From Saprospiraceae bacterium (GTDB lineage Bacteria; Bacteroidota; Bacteroidia; Chitinophagales; Saprospiraceae), in the NCBI GenBank assembly GCA_020631235.1, contig JAHDHQ010000001.1, positions 49,758 through 113,757 on the forward strand: a DNA stretch of 64,000 bases. Reading direction: 5' to 3'. Within the stretch, counting starts at the first letter, position 1; each line of letters opens with the position of its first letter. Positions 45,863 through 53,711 of this stretch are shown here, one piece after another. Both the position numbers and the translations under genes were made by a program. Under the pieces are notes generated by a model, which saw only the letters and a list, made by a program, of their open reading frames with translations, did not search any database and was not told where the DNA came from.

Positions 45863-46228
45863 ATGTCTAAATCTATTGCTTTGTATTTCGGTTTTGGCTA
45901 TACCTATAAAGAGGCCAGCGATCCAAAATATATTGAATTCACCTCAGGGTCATTGGCCAATCGGGAAATGCACAAATCAAAAGTAAAATTCATAGAGCCT
46001 GGAAAAACACTTATAAAAGAAGATGACATTTCTATTCCTGATCATTACCTCATAGATGGTATACCTTACTTCTTTGTGCTAGCCTATAAAAGTCCAGGCA
46101 ACATAATCACAGGCTTTGTTTCTGAAGATAACAAGACAAACTGTTTTGGAAAGTCGTTTACCGAATCTGAGCGTGGAACAATACTATCTGTATACCAATC
46201 ATATTTCAGAGAAAGAAATCTTTTATGA
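45863..46228 (+). CDS. Hypothetical element protein
   Basis: A 121-residue soluble protein. Strand-rich middle segments (KVKFIEPGKTLIKEDDISIPDHYLIDGIPYFFVLAYKS) are followed by a C-terminal helix ending RGTILSVYQSYFRERNLL. No family is recognised. It overlaps the next gene by 4 bp. Confidence 0.55.
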   Translation: MSKSIALYFGFGYTYKEASDPKYIEFTSGSLANREMHKSKVKFIEPGKTLIKEDDISIPDHYLIDGIPYFFVLAYKSPGNIITGFVSEDNKTNCFGKSFTESERGTILSVYQSYFRERNLL

Positions 46229-46692
46229 GAATAGACATCATTCCAGGCATCCAACCATTCAAGAATCATCAAGCAATTAAAATTGTTAAAGGCTACAAAA
46301 GACCCATTACAAAGGAAATAGCCAATTTTATACAATCAGAACATTGGAACGAATACGTTTATAAGGTATGTAGGCCCATTATTCATAAAACCATTGAAGT
46401 TTCAGAAGTGATTCCTATAGATGTAACTTTTGTAGTTTCGTCAAACCCTCCTTTTGATTTTACGCCTAAGTTACCAATTATTTCAACTCAGAAAATTTCA
46501 ATAGAACCATTTACGGGTTCTCCTTCCAGGTTTATATATAGGCATGTTATTGTCAATAACATTCAGTTATCGGAAGAAGAGATTGAAGAATACGCCATTA
46601 ATGACGGGTTTGATAATGTAGAAGAATTTTGGCAGTACCATATAGAACCATTTAAAGGACGCATATTACATTTGACAGATAAATTGTATTAA
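46225..46692 (+). CDS. Hypothetical protein with ASCH-like C-terminal motif
   Basis: A 155-residue protein. The end (IEEYAINDGFDNVEEFWQYHIEPFKGRILHLTDKLY) follows the pattern seen at the end of ASCH/PUA-like phage proteins: A-x-x-DGF, then a helix, then a G-x-I-x-H-x-T strand. ASCH domains bind RNA and are frequent in phage genomes. The N-terminal part is not recognisable. Translation is coupled to the gene before it. Confidence 0.5.
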   Translation: MRIDIIPGIQPFKNHQAIKIVKGYKRPITKEIANFIQSEHWNEYVYKVCRPIIHKTIEVSEVIPIDVTFVVSSNPPFDFTPKLPIISTQKISIEPFTGSPSRFIYRHVIVNNIQLSEEEIEEYAINDGFDNVEEFWQYHIEPFKGRILHLTDKLY

Positions 46693-46712
46693 TCACTAAA
46701 AATTATAGATCA

Positions 46713-47087
46713 ATGAAAAACAAAAAATTACAGGAAAAAATCGATTCGCTTTTAACTGAAAACCAAGGGCATGTTATTAGTACTTTTTTAAGTTTAAAGA
46801 AAGATCCTGATTTTATACAATCGGAAGATAAATTCGAATTATTTGCAATAGACTTTACGGACGAAAAGGATAATTTTAATAGCGGATATTTGCAAGATGT
46901 GGTAATGTTTTCTTTACCACCTGTAAACAATATGAAAGTTCATGAAGTGCGTTTAATTGTTCTTTCTTCGACTCGAGATAGTTATTATATCATTACAAAA
47001 AGATGCAGAGCACCATTCCATTTAGAAATTAACTGGGATACTTTAAATTGCACGAGCATTAAGATTGAAAAATCCTCATTAGACTAA
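46713..47087 (+). CDS. Hypothetical element protein
   Basis: A 124-residue soluble, charged protein (MKNKKLQEKIDSLLTENQGHVISTFLSLKKDPDF ... MKVHEVRLIVLSSTRDSYYIITKRCRAPFHLEINWD). No family, signal or membrane helix is seen. It ends the first cluster of small late-operon genes; a 65-bp gap follows. Confidence 0.55.
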   Translation: MKNKKLQEKIDSLLTENQGHVISTFLSLKKDPDFIQSEDKFELFAIDFTDEKDNFNSGYLQDVVMFSLPPVNNMKVHEVRLIVLSSTRDSYYIITKRCRAPFHLEINWDTLNCTSIKIEKSSLD

Positions 47088-47152
47088 GCAATCCTTAAGC
47101 ATCCTTTAAGAACTTCGACACTTTTGTATAGCAAATTATTTTAATATAATAT

Positions 47153-47620
47153 TTGACTGAACTAAAGCAATGTCCAGTCATTAGTTTATTAAAATACATA
47201 GGAATAGGAACAATTGCCTACTTGCTTTTTAAGCGAGTAGGCAATGTCATTAATGATCAGATATCTATTGTATCAGCTAGAGCAAGAGAATTTTCGATCA
47301 CACTGACTGAATTAAAATTCATTCTTTCCTTAGAATTACAAAATGACTCTTTAGTACCTATCCCAGTAGATCATTTTTATGGATCTATATACTACGGTGA
47401 TATACTTATTTCCAATGTTCAGACAAATAATGCAGTTACATTACAACCTGGAATGGCTACATCTTTTGATGCCAATATTAACACGGCAATACCTGCATTA
47501 CTCACTAATATTACTGACTTGATTAATTCAGGTTCTTTTCTGAATTCCATGAAAATTAAAGGCACTGTTCATTCAAACGGTATCCGTATTCCTGTAGAGA
47601 AAACTATTTTATCTGTATGA
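47153..47620 (+). CDS. Membrane-anchored LEA14-like (LEA type 2) protein
   Basis: A 155-residue protein starting at TTG; no ATG precedes the membrane helix. One helix at about 12-28 (LKYIGIGTIAYLLFKRV) is followed by a beta-sandwich pattern (FSITLTELKFILSLELQNDSLVPIPVDHFYGSIYYGD ... LQPGMATSFDANI ... MKIKGTVHSNGIRIPVEKTI) typical of LEA14/Why-domain proteins. In a virus-like operon it may be a membrane-attached structural protein. It overlaps the transglutaminase gene by 4 bp. Confidence 0.6.
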   Translation: MTELKQCPVISLLKYIGIGTIAYLLFKRVGNVINDQISIVSARAREFSITLTELKFILSLELQNDSLVPIPVDHFYGSIYYGDILISNVQTNNAVTLQPGMATSFDANINTAIPALLTNITDLINSGSFLNSMKIKGTVHSNGIRIPVEKTILSV

Positions 47621-48243
47621 CAAATGATAGATTAAATAGGATAGCGAATACTTTGATTCTTCCTGATGAAGGAAAGAAGGAAACGATAAAGACAAACTTT
47701 AATACTAAGGACATTATTGAAGCTGTCCTTTACGCTGATGAATTGGTGGTTGAAGACTTAATCGAGTTTTCGGAATATTTTGAAAAGAGTTATTCAGGCT
47801 TAAAAAGCTTGTGGCAGTTTGTTAAAAGTAATATCAAATATAAGGCTGATTCTATAGATGCGGAAGTGATAAAATCACCAAGATCATTATGGTCTAAAAA
47901 ACAAGGTGATTGCAAGTCTTTCAGTTTGTTTATTGCTACTGTATTAAAGCAGAAAGGTATTCCATACAGTTATCGTTTTGCAGCTTATCATGGAAAAACA
48001 CCTACTCATGTTTATATAGTGGCAAACTTAGAGGGTAGGGAGGTTATTTTGGATGCTGTTTATCATGCCTTTGACAGAGAAGATATTTATACCTATGCTA
48101 TTGATTACGGTATGCCTGGGAGAAAAAAATCAATACTAAATCCTTCAGAATCATACATCGGTTCTATTAAGCTAAAAAGTATTAGCAAGTTGGCTTTGCC
48201 TTTAGCTGTAGGATATTTAATCTATAACAGACTGAGTGTATAA
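47617..48243 (+). CDS. Transglutaminase-like cysteine protease with C-terminal membrane helix
   Basis: A 208-residue protein. The papain-like transglutaminase core shows GDCKSFSLFIATVLKQKGI with Cys99, PTHVYIVANL with His131, and VILDAVYH with Asp146, a complete catalytic triad. The C-terminal end (LALPLAVGYLIYNRL, about 192-206) is a likely membrane helix. Such enzymes cleave or crosslink proteins or peptidoglycan. Between a LEA-like membrane protein and a membrane structural protein, a virion maturation or entry role is plausible but unproven. Confidence 0.78.
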   Translation: MTNDRLNRIANTLILPDEGKKETIKTNFNTKDIIEAVLYADELVVEDLIEFSEYFEKSYSGLKSLWQFVKSNIKYKADSIDAEVIKSPRSLWSKKQGDCKSFSLFIATVLKQKGIPYSYRFAAYHGKTPTHVYIVANLEGREVILDAVYHAFDREDIYTYAIDYGMPGRKKSILNPSESYIGSIKLKSISKLALPLAVGYLIYNRLSV

Positions 48244-49403
48244 TGAGAGATAGAAAATTAATATATCTGCATGGTTTTAGTAATGTTGGTCACATACCAT
48301 CACCTGATTTGCCGTACATAATGGCTGATATGCCACGCCAAATTTCAGTGAAGCCTTATCATAATTTTAATATCACTACTGATGGAGAAATGAGCTTATT
48401 GCTCCTTCAGGAAGAGATTGATATATTTTCATCTTACTATGGTGATACTGGCGGTCATTTTGCTAGATCTAGGGATATGATAATGGATGCTTTACATCAC
48501 GGATTACATACGGGTGTAAATATCGGCCACTATGCTAGAAATTTAAGTGAACAGGAAATATATGTAGCTAAAGCTATTCGAGACGCAAAGAAAAAGTTTA
48601 CCCAAGGCAACATTGATATACTAGGGTATAGACACTACATCGGTGCTCCCGATCCTGCATTTAATGATAAGCCTATTGTTCCAATGGCAGATTGTGAGCA
48701 ATTCATCATTGATGATATTTACGAAGATCAATATGGTAATCAGCAAGAAGTAAGGGAATTTATTCAACCTCAGTATAGAAACTGCCTCGCAACCAACCGC
48801 ATGGTACAGCGATTAAACGATGATTTAGAAAAGGTAGCTCATCATTTATTGTATGAGTTTGCCACTGTCCAAGAAGGCAGAGATAATGGATTCGTTGCTG
48901 CAAAAACCATTGAGCAAAAAACAATCATTGATAGTATTTCTGATTACTCCAATTTATCAAGATCAAATCTCAATAATTGGTTAAATATTGCCATACGCAG
49001 AGCAAACGTTAATCGAGGATTAGAGCCTCATTCAGGTATTCAAACTAAAGATTTTATTAGGCTAAGAGGACAATTGAGAGATGATCCAAGAATAGGACTA
49101 GATCCTGCAACTATAGCTTTAATCATTACTGCTGCTATTCAAATTACGACCATCATTGCTGCTGCAACACAGGAAAGCAGAAAGCTAAAGAATCAAATTA
49201 TAACCGAAGAGCAAGCCCTACAGCTAGAATTAAAGAATATGGGCTTAACCGCAATTGAGGCAAGTACTGATGATTGGAATCCAACTACTGTTACTGAAGA
49301 GGATATCTCTTCGGGTTCAGCAGGAAGTTCATCTTCATCAAATGCAAGTATCGGTCTTGTTGCTTTGCTTTTAGGGGGTGCATTTTTAATGAGAAAAAAA
49401 TGA
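48243..49403 (+). CDS. Large membrane-associated element protein
   Basis: A 386-residue protein. The N-terminal about 275 residues are soluble (PRQISVKPYHNFNITTDGEM ... HHGLHTGVNIGHYARNLSEQEIYVAKAI). A hydrophobic helix lies at about 289-308 (ATIALIITAAIQITTIIAAA). A Ser-rich linker then leads to a second helix and RKK end (about 369-386; SIGLVALLLGGAFLMRKK). The tail resembles a wall- or membrane-anchoring signal but has no LPXTG or PEP motif. No family is recognised. It overlaps both neighbours by 1-4 bp. Confidence 0.6.
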   Translation: MRDRKLIYLHGFSNVGHIPSPDLPYIMADMPRQISVKPYHNFNITTDGEMSLLLLQEEIDIFSSYYGDTGGHFARSRDMIMDALHHGLHTGVNIGHYARNLSEQEIYVAKAIRDAKKKFTQGNIDILGYRHYIGAPDPAFNDKPIVPMADCEQFIIDDIYEDQYGNQQEVREFIQPQYRNCLATNRMVQRLNDDLEKVAHHLLYEFATVQEGRDNGFVAAKTIEQKTIIDSISDYSNLSRSNLNNWLNIAIRRANVNRGLEPHSGIQTKDFIRLRGQLRDDPRIGLDPATIALIITAAIQITTIIAAATQESRKLKNQIITEEQALQLELKNMGLTAIEASTDDWNPTTVTEEDISSGSAGSSSSSNASIGLVALLLGGAFLMRKK

Positions 49404-49852
49404 AGCTAGATAGCAATAAAATCATATTAGCCTTAGTAGCCTTTTTTGGAATTTCTTATTTCAAGAACAACTCATTTGGTGGCGACAGATGTAAAGCTGC
49501 ATTTACTGTCAAAGGTTCATGCACAGGCCCATTCCCATACTATAATGCTACGGCAGGTATAAAGACCTGCTACTGTCCTAAAGACTATGGCAATAAGTGG
49601 GTTATTCTTAGAGATAACTTCGCCTATCCAGTAGAAGTTATGGCTTCATTAGGTTTTACAGAGTATGAGCCTGATGTATGGATAGAAACACAATTATATA
49701 ACCAGTTGGTTTCTGCTTACAATGCTAGAGCAGAGCAATACAGAGATATGCAGTTTAAAGTTTGGGTAGCCACTACACAAACGGCGATTAACACCGCAGG
49801 AACTGTTTTAACCACAACACAAAACCCTGGCCAAAGCACAGGAACATTATAA
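49400..49852 (+). CDS. Single-pass membrane element protein with Cys-rich domain
   Basis: A 150-residue protein. A helix at about 6-22 (NKIILALVAFFGISYFK) is followed by an extracytoplasmic segment with four Cys (RCKAAFTVKGSCTG ... IKTCYCPKDYG), which could form disulfides. The C-terminal Ala/Thr/Gln-rich helix follows. No family is recognised. It overlaps the previous gene by 4 bp. The type is consistent with a minor virion membrane protein. Confidence 0.6.
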   Translation: MKLDSNKIILALVAFFGISYFKNNSFGGDRCKAAFTVKGSCTGPFPYYNATAGIKTCYCPKDYGNKWVILRDNFAYPVEVMASLGFTEYEPDVWIETQLYNQLVSAYNARAEQYRDMQFKVWVATTQTAINTAGTVLTTTQNPGQSTGTL

Positions 49853-49862
49853 AAAAAGTCTT

Positions 49863-50087
49863 ATGAGAAACGACAAACAAAGACGCCATAGAAGAAAGCA
49901 AATTTTAGCGTATAAATCAAAGAAAGCTAAAAAGCAAAAACTGGAAGCAGAATTCGGAGTATTGACCGATAGTGCATCCGCTATGATTGCAGCCAATTAC
50001 CAGTCTTTAAAAGGTAAAGAGATCAAGGGTACTGGCCAAGATGGTAGGGTAAAAAAATCAGATGTAGAATTAATATTAAACGCATAA
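49863..50087 (+). CDS. Basic protein with E3-binding (peripheral-subunit-binding)-like domain
   Basis: A 74-residue protein. The first about 28 residues are extremely basic (MRNDKQRRHRRKQILAYKSK), suited to DNA binding. Residues 54-68 (IKGTGQDGRVKKSDV) match the E3-binding domain motif of 2-oxoacid dehydrogenase E2 proteins almost letter for letter. That fold (a three-helix mini-domain) also occurs as a nucleic-acid-binding module. In this operon, genome packaging or condensation is more likely than metabolism. Confidence 0.65.
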   Translation: MRNDKQRRHRRKQILAYKSKKAKKQKLEAEFGVLTDSASAMIAANYQSLKGKEIKGTGQDGRVKKSDVELILNA

Positions 50088-50092
50088 ATATC

Positions 50093-50287
50093 ATGAGAAA
50101 GAAAGCATCAGTAAAAGGTTTAGCGAAAACGAGAAAGTTTTCAGGAAAGACCTATACAAAGGCAGCTTGTTCAAAAACAAAAGCAGGCGCAAAAGCAAAA
50201 GCAAAAGCACTTCGTAAAGCTGGAAAGCGAGCACGAGTTGTTAAAAATCCTAGCGGTGGACACTGTGTATACAGTAGATCCAAATAG
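50093..50287 (+). CDS. Very small, highly basic protein (DNA-condensing candidate)
   Basis: A 64-residue protein with about 20 Lys/Arg and runs of Ala-Lys (KTKAGAKAKAKALRKAGKRARVVK). The frame FSGKTYTKAACSKTKAGAKAKAKALRKAGKRARVVK followed by GGHCVYSRS resembles a class of small proteins seen in viral and archaeal genomes. Its charge suits nucleic-acid packaging. It follows the E3-binding-like protein by 5 bp. Confidence 0.6.
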   Translation: MRKKASVKGLAKTRKFSGKTYTKAACSKTKAGAKAKAKALRKAGKRARVVKNPSGGHCVYSRSK

Positions 50288-50289
50288 TT

Positions 50290-50799
50290 ATGAATAGCCT
50301 GGTAAAAATATTTGGTTTATTGTTCTTAAGCTCATTAGTCTTAAGATCAGATGCTGCAAGCATAGGCAAGTTAAATGCCTATAAGTTTGTCGATGTATAT
50401 TCATCTATTCCTAAAGATGGTAAACCAGGTAAAACGAATATCTATTGGGCTAACAACAAAAGGGGAGTTTACATAATTAAGGAAAACGGCCGTATTGTTT
50501 ATGTGGGAAAATCACATTCCAATATCTACAAAACAGCTATGAGACATTTTCAGCAGTGGAATGATCCATTCCAGGACCGAATCACTTATGCTGAAAAGAT
50601 AAATTCGAATCGTTATACCATCAGGATTATTGAGGCTAATAAATCACGCATTGATTTAATAGAATCAGGTTTGATAGAAAAGTATAACCCTAGAGACAAC
50701 AAAGACAAACAACTATCTTTCCAGGATGAATATTCAGAAAAGATTATGGATCAATTAGATCAAGTCGAAGAATTGATTTTTGAAGATCCACCATTTTAA
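50290..50799 (+). CDS. GIY-YIG-like nuclease with N-terminal signal or membrane helix
   Basis: A 169-residue protein. An N-terminal hydrophobic stretch (VKIFGLLFLSSLVLRSDAAS) would export it or anchor it. RGVYIIKENGRIVYVGKSHSNIYKTAMRHF then gives the GIY-YIG core (GVY ... VYVG), and IESGLIEKYNPRDN carries the catalytic Glu-Asn region. GIY-YIG enzymes cut DNA. An exported nuclease in a late operon is unusual; it could act at entry, in the virion or against competitor DNA. Confidence 0.7.
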   Translation: MNSLVKIFGLLFLSSLVLRSDAASIGKLNAYKFVDVYSSIPKDGKPGKTNIYWANNKRGVYIIKENGRIVYVGKSHSNIYKTAMRHFQQWNDPFQDRITYAEKINSNRYTIRIIEANKSRIDLIESGLIEKYNPRDNKDKQLSFQDEYSEKIMDQLDQVEELIFEDPPF

Positions 50800-50832
50800 A
50801 CAAATTTTATAACAATCTAAATCCATGTAATT

Positions 50833-51294
50833 ATGTGTGGATGTACAGACAAAATTTCAGGTATGAGAAAGAAAAGAAAAACATATCGAAGAAGAAAAAA
50901 AGCAGTTAACACTGATACGATAGTTACCGCAGGATGGGGAGGACTTGGTTTTATTGGTGCTATGGCTGTAGGATCATTATTAGGAAATAGAATTTCCGAT
51001 GATGCAATGACAAATTCATATGCAAAAGCAGCCGTAAAAATTGTTGGAGGTACTGTATTAGCAGCCCAAAAAGGTAAAGAGACCACAGCAGCAGGTATCG
51101 GAATGGCTACCGCAGGTGTAATTGACATTGCTAATGCTACGGGTATTACCAATGCCATTACTAGTGCTGTAACTCCTGCATCCACCGCAGGACTACCAAG
51201 TGGTAGAGTAATGCGTTTGAGAGGTTCAAAAGCAGCGCATGTAGCTTGCCCACCTACGAGGCAGCAAGCATGGAGTGGGATTGTGGATGTATAA
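50833..51294 (+). CDS. Basic N-terminus plus Gly/Ala-rich hydrophobic protein
   Basis: A 153-residue protein. The start MCGCTDKISGMRKKRKTYRRRKK combines two Cys with a nucleic-acid-binding-type basic stretch. The next about 100 residues are rich in Gly, Ala and hydrophobics (VTAGWGGLGFIGAMAVGSLLGN, IVGGTVLAA) with possible membrane helices. An antisense ORF of 224 codons overlaps it but has unnatural composition. The type suits an internal virion membrane protein that contacts DNA. It is the last gene before the candidate major virion protein. Confidence 0.6.
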   Translation: MCGCTDKISGMRKKRKTYRRRKKAVNTDTIVTAGWGGLGFIGAMAVGSLLGNRISDDAMTNSYAKAAVKIVGGTVLAAQKGKETTAAGIGMATAGVIDIANATGITNAITSAVTPASTAGLPSGRVMRLRGSKAAHVACPPTRQQAWSGIVDV

Positions 51295-51366
51295 TCTCTT
51301 TCATGGAATGATTTTAATAAGCTAGAGGACTGGACAAGGAATCTTTTTAACATTAAAATCATTAAA

Positions 51367-52275
51367 ATGAAAAATAATATTCTAGGGGCAAAAACCCTAT
51401 TTAATGGACTCTTATTTGTCCTTTTTACCTTTGCTACAACTATGTTGTTTGGCGGTGAATCATCCGACCCTATAACGCAGGAAAACATCAATCATGTCGT
51501 TGCAAACGCAGCAGGTGTGACAGTAGCCTCAGACCTTGATCGTTCAGCTTATAGAAAATTTGTAGAATATCTACAAAGGAATGGTAAATCTTCAGATCAG
51601 ATGTTTCCAGGTTCAGATGTTCTGGTCACACAAACAGATTTACGGCTTGAAGCTTTATTGGATACAAACAAAGATACTTACACCTTCGATATTTTAGGAT
51701 CTACAGGATCAGGAGATAGACCATTAGAAAGAAAACTGGCTAGCTCTGAAATCTTTATGGTCACAGGTATAGGAATAGGTATCCAAAAACAGCATGTTGG
51801 TTCACCTGGTCTAAACCAAGCTAATTATCCAGTATTTACATATCCTGATGATAATTACTTTATTGACTCTACAAATGCAGGTGCTACAGAAGCGAGGTCA
51901 TTAGAAAATCTATATAATGGCAATATTCAGCTAACAACAGCACAAACAACTAGGCAAAAAGACATATCCACAAGATTTATGCGATATGTTCCAGTATCTC
52001 AGTTTGTAAATAAAGCCGTTTCAGGAGCAGCAGCGCATCAATATCCTAGTTTTGGAGGCTACATTGAAGAAGAAGGATTTTACCGTACTAATGGATGGGC
52101 TATCCTTTCAGGAGCAGAAACAAATCAATTAGTATTTAGAGTGGGTAATGCGGATCGAGCGAATATCGCAGGTGGTAAAGATGTGGATGGTGTAGACACG
52201 CAGAACGTATTAATTGTCAGACTTTTCGGTTTATTGTACACAGGTACAATGAATAATGGAGGCTGCTTTCTATAG
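51367..52275 (+). CDS. Candidate major virion (capsid-like) protein
   Basis: A 302-residue protein. A hydrophobic N-terminal stretch (about 10-28) is followed by a charged helix. The C-terminal two-thirds are beta-rich (LENLYNGNIQLTT, STRFMRYVPVSQF, YIEEEGFYRTNGWAIL, NQLVFRVGNAD). Such segments recall jelly-roll capsid proteins of membrane-containing viruses, where a short L-Y-N-G turn precedes a strand. The strong terminator directly behind it and its isolation by gaps fit a highly expressed structural gene. I cannot confirm the fold by sequence alone. Confidence 0.4.
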   Translation: MKNNILGAKTLFNGLLFVLFTFATTMLFGGESSDPITQENINHVVANAAGVTVASDLDRSAYRKFVEYLQRNGKSSDQMFPGSDVLVTQTDLRLEALLDTNKDTYTFDILGSTGSGDRPLERKLASSEIFMVTGIGIGIQKQHVGSPGLNQANYPVFTYPDDNYFIDSTNAGATEARSLENLYNGNIQLTTAQTTRQKDISTRFMRYVPVSQFVNKAVSGAAAHQYPSFGGYIEEEGFYRTNGWAILSGAETNQLVFRVGNADRANIAGGKDVDGVDTQNVLIVRLFGLLYTGTMNNGGCFL

Positions 52276-52299
52276 AGATAAACAACAGCAATAGATTAT

Positions 52300-52338
52300 C
52301 AGCCCTGGTAATCCAATCGATTTAACCAGGGCTGTTTT
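52300..52338 (+). terminator. Strong terminator after the candidate major virion protein
   Basis: The perfect 10-bp stem CAGCCCTGGT / ACCAGGGCTG (52300-52309 and 52325-52334) has a 15-base loop and is followed by a T run. Confidence 0.88.
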
Positions 52339-52363
52339 TAACTCACTCCATTAATCATTTTGC

Positions 52364-52894
52364 ATGTATAATATACTTAGAAATATAATAGAATTTTTCC
52401 AGGCCTATTTTTTGAAGAAAGAACATCCAGTTCTATATTCTACTACTGGTGAAATTCAAATATGCGAAGGAATTCGTGTATACCAATTCCCAAAAGTCAA
52501 CATTTTAGATGATTGTATCCTGGTAGGGCTTGTTATTAGACCTCAAAATGAAAAAGGCACAAGAGCATCAAAGAACGCTCACTTACTAGTTGACAATGAT
52601 TTACTAGCTGCATCACACATCACATTGAGAACAGAAGGATTTTCATTTGTTGATCAAATGCCATTAGAACATTTTGTTCACGACTGGGCACACGGAAATG
52701 AGCCTGGAACATATGTTCAGATGTTTTTAAATAAGGGTTTTGATCCAGGCAACTCAGAATTGGAAATTAATGATCCAAGTGGAACGGCCTATACTTTAGT
52801 TGATGCCAACCATAAGAAGGTGATTGAGATTACTTACATCTACATCAAAAAGATGCAAGTAGGATGTTCAGCAGATCAAACATTACAACTATAA
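52364..52894 (+). CDS. Beta-rich structural protein candidate
   Basis: A 176-residue protein. Strands such as ILDDCILVGLVIRPQNEK, HLLVDNDLLAASHITLRTEGFSFVDQMPLEHFVHDW and ADQTLQL, plus TYVQMFLNKGFDPGNSELEI, suggest a single jelly roll or similar sandwich. The pattern LRTEGFSFVDQMPLEHF resembles the strand after LYNG in the neighbouring candidate major protein, hinting at a related minor capsid protein. Sequence identity is too low to call. It begins directly after the terminator. Confidence 0.45.
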   Translation: MYNILRNIIEFFQAYFLKKEHPVLYSTTGEIQICEGIRVYQFPKVNILDDCILVGLVIRPQNEKGTRASKNAHLLVDNDLLAASHITLRTEGFSFVDQMPLEHFVHDWAHGNEPGTYVQMFLNKGFDPGNSELEINDPSGTAYTLVDANHKKVIEITYIYIKKMQVGCSADQTLQL

Positions 52895-52904
52895 AACAAA
52901 ACCT

Positions 52905-53711
52905 ATGCTGTTAAAGGAATTTCACATACAGGAGATACAACGCCGTGAAGCATCCTATTTCAAAGTTTGGAATAAAGATGTGCTTAATGCTACGAGAAAA
53001 CCACCTGCATCATATGTAAACGATGATGAAGACGATGTAGACGCAGCAATTGAAATGCTCAATGGTTACATTGATGCACAACCAGGTAGTGTATTTACAG
53101 TGGCAATGTCTCATAGGATGAATCCTAGAAATGATGATGTTACTTACTGGTTTACTGTAAAGAAAAGCAAACAGCAAAGAGATCATATAAGCGGTACAAT
53201 TCCATCGATTTATGGTGGAAATGTACAGGCTTATATCCAGGAGCAAGTTGATACCAAATTAGCCTTGCGCTCGATGGAAGATGAAATCGATGCGCTTCGA
53301 AATGCAAAGGAAGAAAACAAAGGATTGAAAGAACGAATATTTGATATTCTTGATAATCCTGACGGTAAAAATACGGTTTTGTCTCAATTAGTAAATGGTA
53401 TACTTGGCATAGCTCAAACACTAGCTGTTCAGAAATTTTCCAATGGCACAATCAGTCTACAAGGTATTCCAGTTCCTAAAAATGACAATCCTAAAACAGA
53501 AGTACCAAATCCTTCATCCGAGGTATCAGAAAAAACAGAAGTACCAAATCCTTCAGCAGAAGTATCAGGTAGAAACTCCATTGAAAAAAGTATAGATCGT
53601 TTAGAGAAAATTTTTCCCGATGTAGAGTCTCTTTTAGAATCACTAGCCGATTTTGCAGAACAAAATCCAGTAATGGCAAAAAATTTATTAACTCAAATAA
53701 CATCAAAGTAA
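52905..53711 (+). CDS. Coiled-coil structural protein with TEVPNPS repeats
   Basis: A 268-residue protein. The N-terminal alpha-beta part has EIQRREASYFKVWNKDV and VFTVAMSHRMNPRND. A coiled-coil covers about 120-150 (EDEIDALRNAKEENKGLKERIFDIL). Two copies of a linker (TEVPNPSSEVSEK, TEVPNPSAEVSGR, about 190-220) precede a final helical segment. No family is recognised. It lies 10 bp from the preceding gene, and its stop abuts the start of the next. Confidence 0.55.
   Translation: MLLKEFHIQEIQRREASYFKVWNKDVLNATRKPPASYVNDDEDDVDAAIEMLNGYIDAQPGSVFTVAMSHRMNPRNDDVTYWFTVKKSKQQRDHISGTIPSIYGGNVQAYIQEQVDTKLALRSMEDEIDALRNAKEENKGLKERIFDILDNPDGKNTVLSQLVNGILGIAQTLAVQKFSNGTISLQGIPVPKNDNPKTEVPNPSSEVSEKTEVPNPSAEVSGRNSIEKSIDRLEKIFPDVESLLESLADFAEQNPVMAKNLLTQITSK

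Noticed and set aside
47153..47620. Stress (desiccation) protein of the host
   Set aside because: The LEA14-like domain alone would suggest it, but the gene is translationally coupled to the transglutaminase-like gene inside the element's late operon.
49313..49403. Sortase or PEP-CTERM sorting signal at the end of the 48243 protein
   Set aside because: The helix plus RKK end looks right, but no LPXTG, PEP or similar motif precedes it. It is treated as a membrane anchor only.
49863..50087. Fragment of a pyruvate dehydrogenase E2 gene
   Set aside because: The E3-binding motif is clear, but no lipoyl or catalytic domain or degraded remains are nearby, and the frame is intact with its own start and stop.
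50817..51491. A 224-codon minus-strand reading frame
   Set aside because: It is antisense to the 50833 gene and the start of the 51367 gene. Those have sensible composition and operon placement, while the antisense product has unnatural runs of Pro, Ala and Val.
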